Source: Alphaproteobacteria bacterium
GTDB lineage: Bacteria; Pseudomonadota; Alphaproteobacteria; UBA9219
NCBI GenBank assembly: GCA_026225415.1
Contig: JAMFSS010000006.1
Coordinates: forward strand, 64,001 to 128,000
Direction: 5' to 3'
DNA length: 64,000 nucleotides
Shown here in pieces: positions 31,952 to 42,334 of the stretch (position 1 is the stretch's first letter; each line of letters opens with the position of its first letter). The notes beneath the pieces are model-generated. The model worked only from the letters and a program-made list of their open reading frames with translations. It was not told where the DNA came from and searched no databases. The position numbers were made by a program, and so were the translations under genes.

Positions 31952-32851
31952 ATGAGCGTATCCATAGCCAATCTTCCAGCCCTGCGCGGCGAGGGCAACC
32001 TCACCGTCTATTTGCGCGAGATCCGCAAATTCCCCCTGCTCGACCCGAACGAAGAATTCATGCTCGCCAAATCATGGAAAGAGCATGGCGATCTGCAGGC
32101 CGCCCACAAACTCGTCACCAGTCATTTGCGCCTTGTCGCCAAAATAGCTATGGGCTATCGCGGTTATGGCTTGCCGCTGGCCGACCTTATCGCCGAAGGT
32201 AATATCGGCATGATGCAGGCGGTTAAACGTTTCGACCCCGACCGCGGGTTTCGCCTGTCGACCTATGCCATGTGGTGGATACGCGCCGCTATTCAGGAAT
32301 ATATTTTGCATTCCTGGTCATTGGTCAAAATCGGCACCACCGCGGCACAGAAAAAACTGTTTTTCAATTTGCGTCGCCTGAAGGGCGAAATGAAAGCCAT
32401 CGATGCTGGCGACCTGTCGCACGAACAGGTGCAGGAAATCGCCAACCGTCTGGAAGTACCCGAAGAAGATGTCGTGAATATGAACCGCCGCATGTTGGGG
32501 GGCGATAAATCATTAAACGCGCAAGTCAGCAAGGACGGCGAAGGTGCCGACGAATGGCAGGATTGGCTGGTCGACACAGCAGAACCCGCCGATATCCGTT
32601 TGGGCAATGAACAGGAATTAAACCAGCGTCAAAAATTACTGGCCGACGCGATGGAAGGGCTTAACCCGCGCGAACGCGATATTATCATTGCGCGCCGCCT
32701 CAGCGAAACACCGGCGACACTCGAAGATCTGTCACAAAAACTGCATGTCAGCCGCGAACGCATCCGCCAGATCGAAGTCCGCGCCTTTGAAAAACTGCAA
32801 CAGAACATGAAAATAGCGGCAGAGCGTAAGGGCTTGCTCCCGCCGGCATAA
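31952..32851 (+). CDS. rpoH: RNA polymerase sigma-32 factor
   Basis: LIAEGNIGMMQAVKRFDPDRGFRLSTYAMWWIRAAIQEYILHSWSLVKIGTT; C-terminal sigma region 4. Confidence 0.97.
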   Translation: MSVSIANLPALRGEGNLTVYLREIRKFPLLDPNEEFMLAKSWKEHGDLQAAHKLVTSHLRLVAKIAMGYRGYGLPLADLIAEGNIGMMQAVKRFDPDRGFRLSTYAMWWIRAAIQEYILHSWSLVKIGTTAAQKKLFFNLRRLKGEMKAIDAGDLSHEQVQEIANRLEVPEEDVVNMNRRMLGGDKSLNAQVSKDGEGADEWQDWLVDTAEPADIRLGNEQELNQRQKLLADAMEGLNPRERDIIIARRLSETPATLEDLSQKLHVSRERIRQIEVRAFEKLQQNMKIAAERKGLLPPA

Positions 32852-32940
32852 ATTCTTCGTCAATTTCACAAAAAGCGTATTTTTGCCCTATTCTAGCCAA
32901 ATTCTATTGTTACATAAATTGCATCGTTTAACTCTTCTGG

Positions 32941-33276
32941 ATGCAAATTATGGCGACAGAATACGAACACACAATCCGACACCTTCCAATGGGTGAGAAC
33001 ATCAAGCGGGAAGATTTTGCCGACAGCAAAATCTGGCTTGCCAAAAACCCGTCCCTGCTGGGATGGGCAAACCTTGAAATTGAAGTTGTCCCTTACGCCA
33101 AAGATAAGGAATGGCGTCTGGTCTGTAAAACAGGACAGACGGGCGAAAGACTCTTTGCCTTTCTGATGCACAAAAATTATTTAAAACGCCGCTATCATCG
33201 CACTGATAAAGATATGGCGCCTGTCATGCCGCAAAGAACGCCACCGCGTTCAGCCAAAACTCTCGAGTTCACTTAA
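32941..33276 (+). CDS. hypothetical protein
   Basis: 111-aa ORF in intergenic space; tail overlaps rluD 3' end by 27 nt. Confidence 0.55.
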   Translation: MQIMATEYEHTIRHLPMGENIKREDFADSKIWLAKNPSLLGWANLEIEVVPYAKDKEWRLVCKTGQTGERLFAFLMHKNYLKRRYHRTDKDMAPVMPQRTPPRSAKTLEFT

Positions 33277-34209
33277 CAGCTGCTTCATATCTATGGGCAA
33301 TTGAGAAGTAAATTTCCGCACCTTATTCGTGCGCGGATGAATAAACTGCAACCCCACCGCGTGCAAAGCCTGACGCGGAAATTTCTGTAAAAATTCATAA
33401 CGCGTTTTGGCGCGACCAGACCCATAGGTTTTATCGCCCACCAACGGATGTTTCAAATGCGCCATATGCACGCGGATCTGATGCGTGCGGCCCGTCGCCA
33501 ATTTACATTCCACCAATGTCACGCCGCCATAATTTTCAATCACCTTGTAATGCGTCAGGGCGGCCTTGCCCTTGGCCGTCACCGCCATTTTTTTGCGGTC
33601 TTTCGTGCTGCGTCCAATCGGCGCGTCGATACTGCCCGATGGCAACACCACATCGCCCCACACTAACGCCTGATATGTCCGCGATAAACTTCTGTCGGCG
33701 AATTGCGCCGCCAGCGCGTGATGCGCGGTATCGTTTTTAGCGACCACCATTAAACCACTGGTATCCTTGTCCAGTCGGTGCACAATGCCTGGCCGCGCCA
33801 CACCGCCAATGCCCGAAAGCGTCGCACCGCAATGCGCCAGCAAGGCATTGACCAAAGTCATATCGCGATTGCCCGGCGCGGGATGCACGACCAAACCGAC
33901 AGGTTTATCGATCACAATCACATCATCATCTTCATAGACAATGTCCAAATCCATCGCCTGCGCTTCGGGTTCGGCTTTTTCCGGCGCGGGTAATTGCAGA
34001 TGATAGGTTTCACCCGCCCGCACTTTCGCGCTGGCATTCGTGATGGTTTTTTTATCACGCGACAAATGCCCCGCTTCCATCAAGACCTGAATACGGGCAC
34101 GTGAAATGCCGGTCTGTTGTTGCGTCGCCAACAAGGCGATAGCCTTGTCGATGCGCTGTCCGACGAAATCATCGGTGACAATCAAAACAAGATTTCCCAA
34201 AACGCTCAC
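33250..34209 (-). CDS. rluD: RluA/RluD family pseudouridine synthase
   Basis: S4 domain and GIVHRLDKDTSGLMVVAKN, GRTHQIRVHMAHLKHPLVGD motifs. Confidence 0.95.
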   Translation of the reverse strand: MSVLGNLVLIVTDDFVGQRIDKAIALLATQQQTGISRARIQVLMEAGHLSRDKKTITNASAKVRAGETYHLQLPAPEKAEPEAQAMDLDIVYEDDDVIVIDKPVGLVVHPAPGNRDMTLVNALLAHCGATLSGIGGVARPGIVHRLDKDTSGLMVVAKNDTAHHALAAQFADRSLSRTYQALVWGDVVLPSGSIDAPIGRSTKDRKKMAVTAKGKAALTHYKVIENYGGVTLVECKLATGRTHQIRVHMAHLKHPLVGDKTYGSGRAKTRYEFLQKFPRQALHAVGLQFIHPRTNKVRKFTSQLPIDMKQLLSELESFG

Positions 34210-34234
34210 AATTGACGACCAACAGACGCAATCA

Positions 34235-34759
34235 TCACTTTATCTCAGGCGGTTGATCAATCTGATATTGCTGCGCGAATTGTGTCGCCATTTTCTGTAT
34301 GGTGTCCGTCACGCGCTGGTCATGCACCGATACGCCGCTGATCACGCGGGAATCCTGCCGCCAATAAACAACAGTTACACTGCGCAAGGTCGAAACCGGC
34401 GGCACAACGGCATTGACCTTGTTACGCGCCGAAAGGCTGATCCACGAAACGCAATCCAGATTTTCATCGGCATAGGTGGAAATTTCGGGCGCCAGATTAA
34501 TACGCGCCACACCCAATGAAAGCGGCTTGGCATCCGCCGCCAATGTCACCGGCAAATTCACGGCCTTAAAGGCAAACACCAACGCATTGGCGATTTTTTC
34601 ACGCGACAAATTGCAGCTGTCGGCTGATTTTGTATCGGAAAAACTGGCGGGATCGATCACAATCTCACGCACGCCGGACAGGGCAGGCGCGGCACCTTGC
34701 GCCTGCGCCGCATGCGGCGCCAACAATAAACCGAGAAACAACAAGCCTGATTTACGCAT
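34235..34759 (-). CDS. secreted hypothetical protein
   Basis: Signal peptide MRKSGLLFLGLLLAPHAAQA. Confidence 0.65.
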   Translation of the reverse strand: MRKSGLLFLGLLLAPHAAQAQGAAPALSGVREIVIDPASFSDTKSADSCNLSREKIANALVFAFKAVNLPVTLAADAKPLSLGVARINLAPEISTYADENLDCVSWISLSARNKVNAVVPPVSTLRSVTVVYWRQDSRVISGVSVHDQRVTDTIQKMATQFAQQYQIDQPPEIK

Positions 34760-34929
34760 GAGCCCCTCCTCTAGTGGGTTATTAAAAGCCTGTTCATAAT
34801 TTTTTCAGGCTGAGTCGAAAATCGTGATTTTCTGGATTTCTTTCGCGCAGCATATAATTATATACGTGAGCAGAAAAAATACAAAAAAGCGCGATTTGCG
34901 GCCAGCATGGAAAGATCATGGCAGGCTTT

Positions 34930-35358
34930 TTATTCGCGTTCATCCCGTTGAGTACGTTCTTTACGTTCATGGCGTTCCTGCGCTTCCACGGTCAGGGTCG
35001 CGATGGGGCGCGCTTCCAGACGTTTAACGCCGATCGGTTCGCCCGTTTCTTCGCAATAACCATATTCGTTGCGTTCGATACGTTCCAACGCTTCGTCAAT
35101 CTTGCTGATAAGCTTGCGTTGGCGATCGCGGGTGCGCAATTCCAAAGCCACTTCGGTTTCGGCCGAGGCGCGGTCGGTGATATCGGGTTCCTGCATGCCA
35201 CCTTCATCTTGCAATTCATGCAAAGTGATGTCGGATTCGCGCACGATTTCCAATTTCCACTCATGCAATTTATGCCGGAAAAAAGCCAGCATGACGGGGT
35301 TCATATATTTTTCTTTTTCCGTCGGCTTGTAGTTTGGTGGCACTGTAACGCTGGACAT
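34930..35358 (-). CDS. dksA: RNA polymerase-binding transcription factor DksA
   Basis: ALERIERNEYGYCEETGEPIGVKRLEARPIA; coiled-coil; zinc-finger region carries only one Cys. Confidence 0.92.
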   Translation of the reverse strand: MSSVTVPPNYKPTEKEKYMNPVMLAFFRHKLHEWKLEIVRESDITLHELQDEGGMQEPDITDRASAETEVALELRTRDRQRKLISKIDEALERIERNEYGYCEETGEPIGVKRLEARPIATLTVEAQERHERKERTQRDERE

Positions 35359-35386
35359 CGGCAACTCCTGAAGAGGGTCTATATCC

Positions 35387-36574
35387 CTAAAGCGGGGCAG
35401 AGGAACATAGAAGGACTGTACGCATCAAGTCAACGCAGGCGATAAGCTGGGATTTGTCAATGAATTCATCGGGTTGATGCGCCTGGTCGATTGAGCCGGG
35501 GCCGCACACAACCGCGCCGACCCCCAATTTCTGGAAAATGCCCGCTTCGGTGCCGAACGAAACCGCATGGGTTTCATCGCATTTCAACGCCCGCCCCAAT
35601 ATCTGCACACCGCGATTATTGGCCGTCGCCTGAAAAGCGGGAATGTCGAAACAGGTGCAAATTTTCATACCTGCTTTCGGTGCAAAGGGCGCAAAACGGT
35701 GTCCGAATTTTTCGGTCGCACGTGTTTCGATATTTTGTAAATCATCTTGCGCCGAATCACCGGGATGGGCGCGGCTTTGCCACACCAGCGTGCAATGTTC
35801 GGGGATGATATTTTCCGCCGTTCCGCCCGCAATGGTCGCCAGATTAAATGTGGTGTAAGGCGGATCAAGGCGCGAATCCACATAGGCATTTTGTTTCTTA
35901 TGTTGCGCCACTTCCGTGATAACGCCCATCAGATCATGTGCAATTTCAATCGCACTTAATCCCTTATCAGGTTTGCCCGAATGACCCGACACGCCGGTGA
36001 TTTCGGCGCGATAGGCGGAAACACCTTTATGTTGATCGATAATTCTTAGATCTGTCGGCTCGCCAATCCATATCCATTCGGGCGCAATCTTTTTCGCAAC
36101 TAGATAATCGGCCAACCGTTTCGCGCCTGACATATCGCTTTCTTCATCATGGGTCAGCGCAAGATGAAAGCAGGTGTCTATAGTGGCCGCCAAAAATTCG
36201 GGAACAAATGCCAAGGCGCAGGCAATAAACCCCTTCATATCAACCGCGCCGCGCCCGTAAAATTTTCCGTCGCGTTCCGTTAAGGTAAAAGGGCTTGATG
36301 TCCATTGCTGCCCCTCAACCGGCACAACATCGGTATGGCCCGCAATCACAACGCCGTTTTTGCCGTTACCAATCGTCGCCCATAACGAAGCTTTTGCGCC
36401 ATCTTCGCTTTCGACAATCTCGCTTGCGACACCAAAACCCGCCAGATAATCGCGCACCCAATCAATCAAAGCGCGGTTGGAATTTCGCGACACGGTATCG
36501 AACCCGACCAGCGCGGTGAGTATTTTTTCAACCTGTTCGATATTACTTGGCGTGGACAAGTGCTTTCCTGACAC
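35387..36574 (-). CDS. argE: acetylornithine deacetylase
   Basis: GHTDVVPVEGQQW, GRGAVDMKGF and THDEE motifs; exact non-ATG start uncertain. Confidence 0.92.
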   Translation of the reverse strand: MSGKHLSTPSNIEQVEKILTALVGFDTVSRNSNRALIDWVRDYLAGFGVASEIVESEDGAKASLWATIGNGKNGVVIAGHTDVVPVEGQQWTSSPFTLTERDGKFYGRGAVDMKGFIACALAFVPEFLAATIDTCFHLALTHDEESDMSGAKRLADYLVAKKIAPEWIWIGEPTDLRIIDQHKGVSAYRAEITGVSGHSGKPDKGLSAIEIAHDLMGVITEVAQHKKQNAYVDSRLDPPYTTFNLATIAGGTAENIIPEHCTLVWQSRAHPGDSAQDDLQNIETRATEKFGHRFAPFAPKAGMKICTCFDIPAFQATANNRGVQILGRALKCDETHAVSFGTEAGIFQKLGVGAVVCGPGSIDQAHQPDEFIDKSQLIACVDLMRTVLLCSSAPL

Positions 36575-37598
36575 TATCAATCGTGAACAACAAAACATTG
36601 CCAGTTTCCGTTGCCGCGAACAAGCAATCACCACCGGCATTCCACACAAGCCCTGTTATCGTATTTTTATCCCCCGAAGCGGGCGGATGTATCATAATTT
36701 CCATACGCCCGTCCAAAGGCGCCAAAACAATCATCCCGTCATCATATCCGGCGGCAATCATGTCATCTTTCGGATGCGGCGCGACTTGCGTTACCAATCG
36801 CCCGTCCTGCCCGCCCAAAGTCACGGGTGGTTTACCCCACGGCCCGCCACCCGAAAACGGCCAACAAATAATTTGGTCAGCCCCGGCAGTCGCCAAAAAT
36901 TTCCCGCGCCCCGTCCATGCCATCGATTTTATTTTCGCGGCATAACCCTGCATCCGCATTTCTTTGCTGTCGGATATCTGCCAGCCATGCAGCGCGTTTT
37001 CCTGCATGCTGGTCATCAGAATTTTGCCGTCCGCGCTCCACAACATATCCAGATGCGAACCCTTCCATGCCAACACGCTTGGCGTCGCATCCTTCGCATT
37101 CAACCAAAACAACGATACGCCGTTATAATGCGATACAGCCAAACGTTTGCCATTGGGGCTAAAGGCGATGTCGCCCGCATTGCTGGGCACGGCCAAAGGC
37201 GCATCGAATTTTGCTTTGCCTTCTTCATCAAGAACATAAATTTTCTTGCCGACATTGTACGCGCGATGTTTGCCATCAACGGCACCCGCAACATGATCGA
37301 CCCATTGATTTTTATGTTCGGCGATAAGTGTCGTTTCATGGGTCAACGGATTTAGGATAAAAACCTTACCATCGTCGCCACCCGATAAAAACGCGTGATC
37401 ATCGGCATCGGGACGCAACGACAAAGAAATCCCGTCATGCAATGCCAGCGTATGCGGATTATCTTTTTCATCATTGGCGATAAACAACCGCACCGACCCA
37501 TCGGCAAAAGACGCGGCCACAAAATCGCCGCGCCGATTGACGCACAGCGACAAAACCGGCGCATCGAAAACCCATTGATGAAAAAGCGCAGAGTTCAT
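36543..37598 (-). CDS. WD40-repeat protein
   Basis: Repeated beta-propeller segments (GDIAFSPNGKRLAVSHYNGVSLFWLN); start chosen at MNSALFHQWVFDAP. Confidence 0.85.
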   Translation of the reverse strand: MNSALFHQWVFDAPVLSLCVNRRGDFVAASFADGSVRLFIANDEKDNPHTLALHDGISLSLRPDADDHAFLSGGDDGKVFILNPLTHETTLIAEHKNQWVDHVAGAVDGKHRAYNVGKKIYVLDEEGKAKFDAPLAVPSNAGDIAFSPNGKRLAVSHYNGVSLFWLNAKDATPSVLAWKGSHLDMLWSADGKILMTSMQENALHGWQISDSKEMRMQGYAAKIKSMAWTGRGKFLATAGADQIICWPFSGGGPWGKPPVTLGGQDGRLVTQVAPHPKDDMIAAGYDDGMIVLAPLDGRMEIMIHPPASGDKNTITGLVWNAGGDCLFAATETGNVLLFTIDSVRKALVHAK

Positions 37599-37605
37599 AC
37601 TCGAC

Positions 37606-38634
37606 CTATGCCGCACACAACGCAAACCCGTCGCGCAATCCCTGTTCATCCAGCTGCCGCCCAATAAACACCAAACGGCTGACGCGTTTTTCACCCGCCT
37701 TCCATGGCGCCAATTCGGTCGCATCCATCATCATATGCACACCCTGAATAACCAGACGTTTTTCACTACCCGCAATATCCATAATACCTTTATAGCGCAG
37801 CAAATCCTGCCCTTTGTTGGCGCGCAAATCGCCCATCCATGTTTCAAACTTCACGCCGTCCAACGCTTTGTCGGTCGTTAAAGACAGGCTCGAAATATCG
37901 CTGTCGCTGATGTGATTATGGTCGTGATGATCATGGTGATGATCATGACCGCAATGTTCATCATGCACGTGGTCGTGATCATGATGCTCCTCACCCTTCA
38001 AAAAATCCGGCTCGCGTTTCAAAATTTCGGCCAGATCGAAACTGCCCAATCCCATCACCTGTTCCAAAGGCACATCGCATTTCGTGGTGCGAACAATTTT
38101 GGCAAAACGGTTGATGCCGCGAATGGCGCGTTCAACCCCCGCCAATTCGTCTGCCGAAACAAGATCCGCCTTGTTCAACAAGATAACATCGGCAAAAGCG
38201 ATTTGTTCCTGCGCCTCGCGGGAATCCTTCAACCGCAAAGGCAAATGCTTGGCATCAACAACCGTCACGATGCTGTCAATTTTCGCCTTGGCCGCAATTT
38301 CTTCATCGGCAAAAAAAGTTTGCGCAACTGGCGCAGGGTCGGCAAGCCCGGTTGTTTCCACCAATATCCCGTCAAAATTCGTGGATCGTTTCAACAAGCC
38401 GGAAATCACGCGGATCAAATCGCCGCGCACCGTGCAACAGATGCACCCGTTATTCATTTCAAAAATTTCTTCGTCGGAATTGACCACCAACGCGCCGTCG
38501 ATACCTTCTTCACCATACTCGTTAACGATAACCGCATATTTTTTTCCATGCGGTTCCGACAGGATGCGATTAAGCAACGTGGTTTTACCCGCGCCCAAAT
38601 AGCCGGTCAGAACAGTTACGGGGATTTGTGACAT
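37606..38634 (-). CDS. COG0523 (CobW/ZigA-like) GTPase with His-rich loop
   Basis: TGYLGAGKTTLLN, GCICCTVRGDL and the His-rich tract EEHHDHDHVHDEHCGHDHHHDHHDHNH. Confidence 0.93.
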   Translation of the reverse strand: MSQIPVTVLTGYLGAGKTTLLNRILSEPHGKKYAVIVNEYGEEGIDGALVVNSDEEIFEMNNGCICCTVRGDLIRVISGLLKRSTNFDGILVETTGLADPAPVAQTFFADEEIAAKAKIDSIVTVVDAKHLPLRLKDSREAQEQIAFADVILLNKADLVSADELAGVERAIRGINRFAKIVRTTKCDVPLEQVMGLGSFDLAEILKREPDFLKGEEHHDHDHVHDEHCGHDHHHDHHDHNHISDSDISSLSLTTDKALDGVKFETWMGDLRANKGQDLLRYKGIMDIAGSEKRLVIQGVHMMMDATELAPWKAGEKRVSRLVFIGRQLDEQGLRDGFALCAA

Positions 38635-38807
38635 CGCAAACACCTTTTGGTTAATTCGTTACCCACAGAGGATATCGCCCTTTTAACAATTTAATTCAAG
38701 AGGCGCGAAACTATTAGTTTTAATTGCTTGCTTACACGAACAGGTATAAGAAAAGGGCGTTATTTAAAGTTTTCCGCGCTGCAGTAGGCAGCCAAACAGG
38801 GGGCAAT

Positions 38808-39167
38808 ATGCAACCATCCATGATCAGCGATATTTCCGCATGGCAAGTGACCGAGCCGGAAATTATGGACACCGATAAATATCTGAGCAGCGCAAACGCG
38901 CCCGACTTTGAAGAAGACGCCCGCCTGTGCATCACCAGCGGCGCACGCGCCATGGTGCTTAACTGCGCCGCGCTGACCTACGCGACCGGCGCAGGCATGC
39001 GCGCCTTTTTAAATATCGCCCGTATGATGCAAGACGCAGGCGGCATGTTGTCGGTGCAAAACCTGTCCGGCCAGCCACGCGATATCTTCATGGCCTGCGG
39101 CATGAATGGCATGATTACAATGAACGACGGGGCTTCCCTGTCATCCGGCATGCAGCAAATCGCTTAA
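38808..39167 (+). CDS. STAS-domain protein (anti-sigma factor antagonist-like)
   Basis: AMVLNCAALTYATGAGMRAFLNIARMMQDAGGMLSVQNL. Confidence 0.75.
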   Translation: MQPSMISDISAWQVTEPEIMDTDKYLSSANAPDFEEDARLCITSGARAMVLNCAALTYATGAGMRAFLNIARMMQDAGGMLSVQNLSGQPRDIFMACGMNGMITMNDGASLSSGMQQIA

Positions 39168-39248
39168 AATCCCCGCTTTGCCTTCGCAACCGTTTGCCGC
39201 TATTCTGTGCGCGCAAGACCCCTTTTCTTATCTTAAGAGCATCAATCA

Positions 39249-40703
39249 ATGGCATATATTCAAGGCAATACCGGCGAATGGGAAATGGTTATCGGGCTGG
39301 AAGTCCATGCCCAGATAATATCCAACTCCAAACTTTTTTCCGGCGCGGCGACAGAATTCGGCGCCGCCCCCAATGCACAGGTCAGCCTGGTCGATGCCGG
39401 CTTTCCCGGCATGTTGCCCGTTATCAATGAAATCTGTATCGAACAGGCGGTGCGCACCGGCCTGGGGCTTAAAGCCGAAATCAATATGACCTCGGTCTTC
39501 GACCGCAAAAATTATTTCTATGCCGATTTGCCCAACGGCTATCAGATCAGCCAGTTCACACAACCCATCGTCGGCAAAGGCGAAATCCTGCTCGATCTGG
39601 CGGATGGCAGCACGCAAACGGTCGGCATCACGCGCCTGCATCTGGAACAAGACGCTGGCAAAAGCATGCATGACCAAAGCCCCAACGAAACCTATGTCGA
39701 TTTAAACCGCGCCGGTGTTGCGCTGATGGAAATCGTTTCCGAACCCGATATGCGTTCGGGCGAGGAAGCGGGCGCGTATTTGAAAAAACTCCGCGCCATT
39801 TTGCGTTATCTGGAAACCTGCGACGGCAATATGGAAGAAGGGTCGATGCGTTGCGACGTCAATTTGTCGATGCGCCGCAAAGGCGTCACCACCTTGGGCA
39901 CGCGTTGCGAAATTAAAAACGTCAACTCCATCCGCTTTGTGCAGCAGGCGATTGAATTCGAAGCGGTGCGTCAGGTCGAAATTCTGGAAGCGGGCGGCGA
40001 AATCAAACAGGAAACCCGTCTGTGGGACACAACCAAAGGCGAAACGCGCAGCATGCGGTCGAAAGAAGATGCGCATGATTACCGTTATTTCCCCGACCCT
40101 GATTTACTGCCGCTTGTCCTCGACCCGAAAATGGTCGCAGACATCAAAGCCCATCTGCCCGAATTGCCCGATGATAAAAGGGCACGATTTATCAGTGAAT
40201 ATGGCCTGAAACCCTATGATGCTTCGGTGCTGGTCGCCGAAAAACCATCGGCAGAGTTTTTTGAAAAAGTCGCCAAAGGCCGCGACGGCAAACTGGCCGC
40301 TAACTGGGTCACGGGTGATTTCTTCGGCGCGCTTAACAAACTCGGCAAAACCATCGAAACCAGCCCCCTCAGCGCAGACGCACTCGGCGGCCTGATCGAC
40401 CTTATCAGCGACAACACAATCTCCGGCCGTATCGCCAAGGATGTGTTTGAAGAAATGCTGTCATCCGGCAAAGCGGCCGCGCAAATCGTTGAAGAAAAAG
40501 GCCTGCGTCAGGTCACAGACACCGGCGCGATTGAAAAATCCATCGACGAAATTCTGGCGGCCAACCCCGACAAAGTCGCCGAATATAAATCCGGTAAGGA
40601 CAAGCTGTTCGGCTTCTTCGTCGGCCAAATCATGAAATCCACCGGCGGCAAAGCCAACCCCGCCATGTTGAATGATTTACTTAAGAAGAAACTATTGGCT
40701 TAA
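39249..40703 (+). CDS. gatB: Asp/Glu-tRNA amidotransferase subunit B
   Basis: [12 protein letters not shown] and [12 protein letters not shown] motifs; YqeY-like C-terminus. Confidence 0.97.
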   Translation: MAYIQGNTGEWEMVIGLEVHAQIISNSKLFSGAATEFGAAPNAQVSLVDAGFPGMLPVINEICIEQAVRTGLGLKAEINMTSVFDRKNYFYADLPNGYQISQFTQPIVGKGEILLDLADGSTQTVGITRLHLEQDAGKSMHDQSPNETYVDLNRAGVALMEIVSEPDMRSGEEAGAYLKKLRAILRYLETCDGNMEEGSMRCDVNLSMRRKGVTTLGTRCEIKNVNSIRFVQQAIEFEAVRQVEILEAGGEIKQETRLWDTTKGETRSMRSKEDAHDYRYFPDPDLLPLVLDPKMVADIKAHLPELPDDKRARFISEYGLKPYDASVLVAEKPSAEFFEKVAKGRDGKLAANWVTGDFFGALNKLGKTIETSPLSADALGGLIDLISDNTISGRIAKDVFEEMLSSGKAAAQIVEEKGLRQVTDTGAIEKSIDEILAANPDKVAEYKSGKDKLFGFFVGQIMKSTGGKANPAMLNDLLKKKLLA

Positions 40704-40721
40704 CCCTTTAAAGGAATCGAT

Positions 40722-41300
40722 ATGAGTCTTGAAAAGATGAAAATCGATTTTATAAGGCGGGAATTTCTGACGCTCTCAATTAATGGAGCGTTTCAACATA
40801 ATCATGTTTATGAGGCTCAAGTCTCACAAGATCAGAAAACTGTCTTAAAAGAAGAAATATACGAAGAACTAAACAAGATAGTCACCGAATACAATCAATC
40901 CGATATAAATATAGATTGCGAAACACATATCACAAAAATTGAGGGATTTAGAACATGGCTTGAGGGCAAAACAGAAATCATAAGACCGGAAAAGCATGGC
41001 GAAGATGGTGCGACTTTCGGGACGGCCCAGAAGCTGCTTAATCTCTACCTGAAATATATGTGGTGCCTGGGAATATTAAATAAAATACCGCCACATTGTC
41101 CGCTGGATTCCATCATCCTTCAGAAAACGCTTGGGCTAAAAGAAAGATGGAAAAAGATGAGCAAAGGGCAATATGACGTTATTACAAAAAAGATGCCAAA
41201 CATCGAAAAGATAGCAGAATGGGAATTAATGGAATGGGAAGAATACAGAAACAAACAGTATAACAAATCGAAGAAAAACCTGTCCAATAAACAACAATGA
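40722..41300 (+). CDS. hypothetical protein, AT-rich
   Basis: 192-aa ORF; segment [36 protein letters not shown]. Confidence 0.75.
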   Translation: MSLEKMKIDFIRREFLTLSINGAFQHNHVYEAQVSQDQKTVLKEEIYEELNKIVTEYNQSDINIDCETHITKIEGFRTWLEGKTEIIRPEKHGEDGATFGTAQKLLNLYLKYMWCLGILNKIPPHCPLDSIILQKTLGLKERWKKMSKGQYDVITKKMPNIEKIAEWELMEWEEYRNKQYNKSKKNLSNKQQ

Positions 41301-41379
41301 CTCTTACCTCTGTTATGATAAAATAAAAAACAAAGAAGCCCATCCTTATCGCAACGCCTTTGCCGCAAAGATTACAATA

Positions 41380-42333
41380 ATGACATCCACCAAAGACCAG
41401 ACAACCCCAGACACCACAATCTCCGCCCGCAAAATATTCGACATCGATACCGAATGGCAAATCCCCGCCTTTGCGGAACGCACCGAACATGTGCCGGAAG
41501 TGGACAAAGCTTACCGTTTTGACCCCGATACCACGCTCGCCATTCTGGCCGGTTTCGCGCATAACCGCCGCGTATTGGTGCAGGGTTTCCACGGCACCGG
41601 CAAATCGACCCATATCGAACAAGTCGCGGCGCGCCTTAACTGGCCGTGCCTGCGCGTCAATCTCGACAGCCATATCAGTCGTATCGATCTGATCGGCAAG
41701 GACGCCATTGTTTTAAAAGACGGCAAACAAATCACCGAATACCGCGAAGGTATTTTGCCGTGGGCGTTGCAACGCAATTGCGCGTTGGTGTTCGATGAAT
41801 ATGACGCGGGCCGTCCCGATGTGATGTTTGTTATCCAACGCGTGCTGGAAGTCGAAGGCAAGCTTACCCTCCTCGACCAGAACCGCGTTATCCACCCGCA
41901 CCCAAGCTTCCGTTTGTTCGCCACATCCAACACGGTTGGTCTTGGCGATACCACCGGCCTCTATCACGGTACGCATGCGCTCAACCAAGGCCAACTTGAC
42001 CGTTGGAACATCGTTGCCAATCTGAATTACCTGCCCGCCGAGGAAGAAGAAGCCATCATCGCCGCCAAAGTCCCCGCCTTTACCAAAACCCATAAAGACG
42101 CGCTGCGCGGTATGGTCGCACTCGCCAACCTGACCCGCCAAAGCTTCATGAACGGCGACATCTCCACCGTCATGTCGCCGCGCACCGTTATTTCATGGGC
42201 GGAAAACGCGGTGATTTTCGGCAATACCGAATCCGCCTTTCGTCTGACCTTCCTGAACAAATGCGACGAAGCCGAACGCGCCGCGATTGGCGAGCTGTAT
42301 CAACGCTGCATGGGCGCGGAACTGGCGGCATAA
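41380..42333 (+). CDS. cobS: cobaltochelatase CobS subunit / MoxR-like AAA+ ATPase
   Basis: [42 protein letters not shown]. Confidence 0.93.
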   Translation: MTSTKDQTTPDTTISARKIFDIDTEWQIPAFAERTEHVPEVDKAYRFDPDTTLAILAGFAHNRRVLVQGFHGTGKSTHIEQVAARLNWPCLRVNLDSHISRIDLIGKDAIVLKDGKQITEYREGILPWALQRNCALVFDEYDAGRPDVMFVIQRVLEVEGKLTLLDQNRVIHPHPSFRLFATSNTVGLGDTTGLYHGTHALNQGQLDRWNIVANLNYLPAEEEEAIIAAKVPAFTKTHKDALRGMVALANLTRQSFMNGDISTVMSPRTVISWAENAVIFGNTESAFRLTFLNKCDEAERAAIGELYQRCMGAELAA

Positions 42334-42334
42334 C

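Noticed and set aside
37912-38631. Met/Val-rich plus-strand ORF opposite the COG0523 GTPase
   Set aside because: Its N-terminal composition (MIMVVMIMVMIM) is the antisense reading of the His-rich codons.
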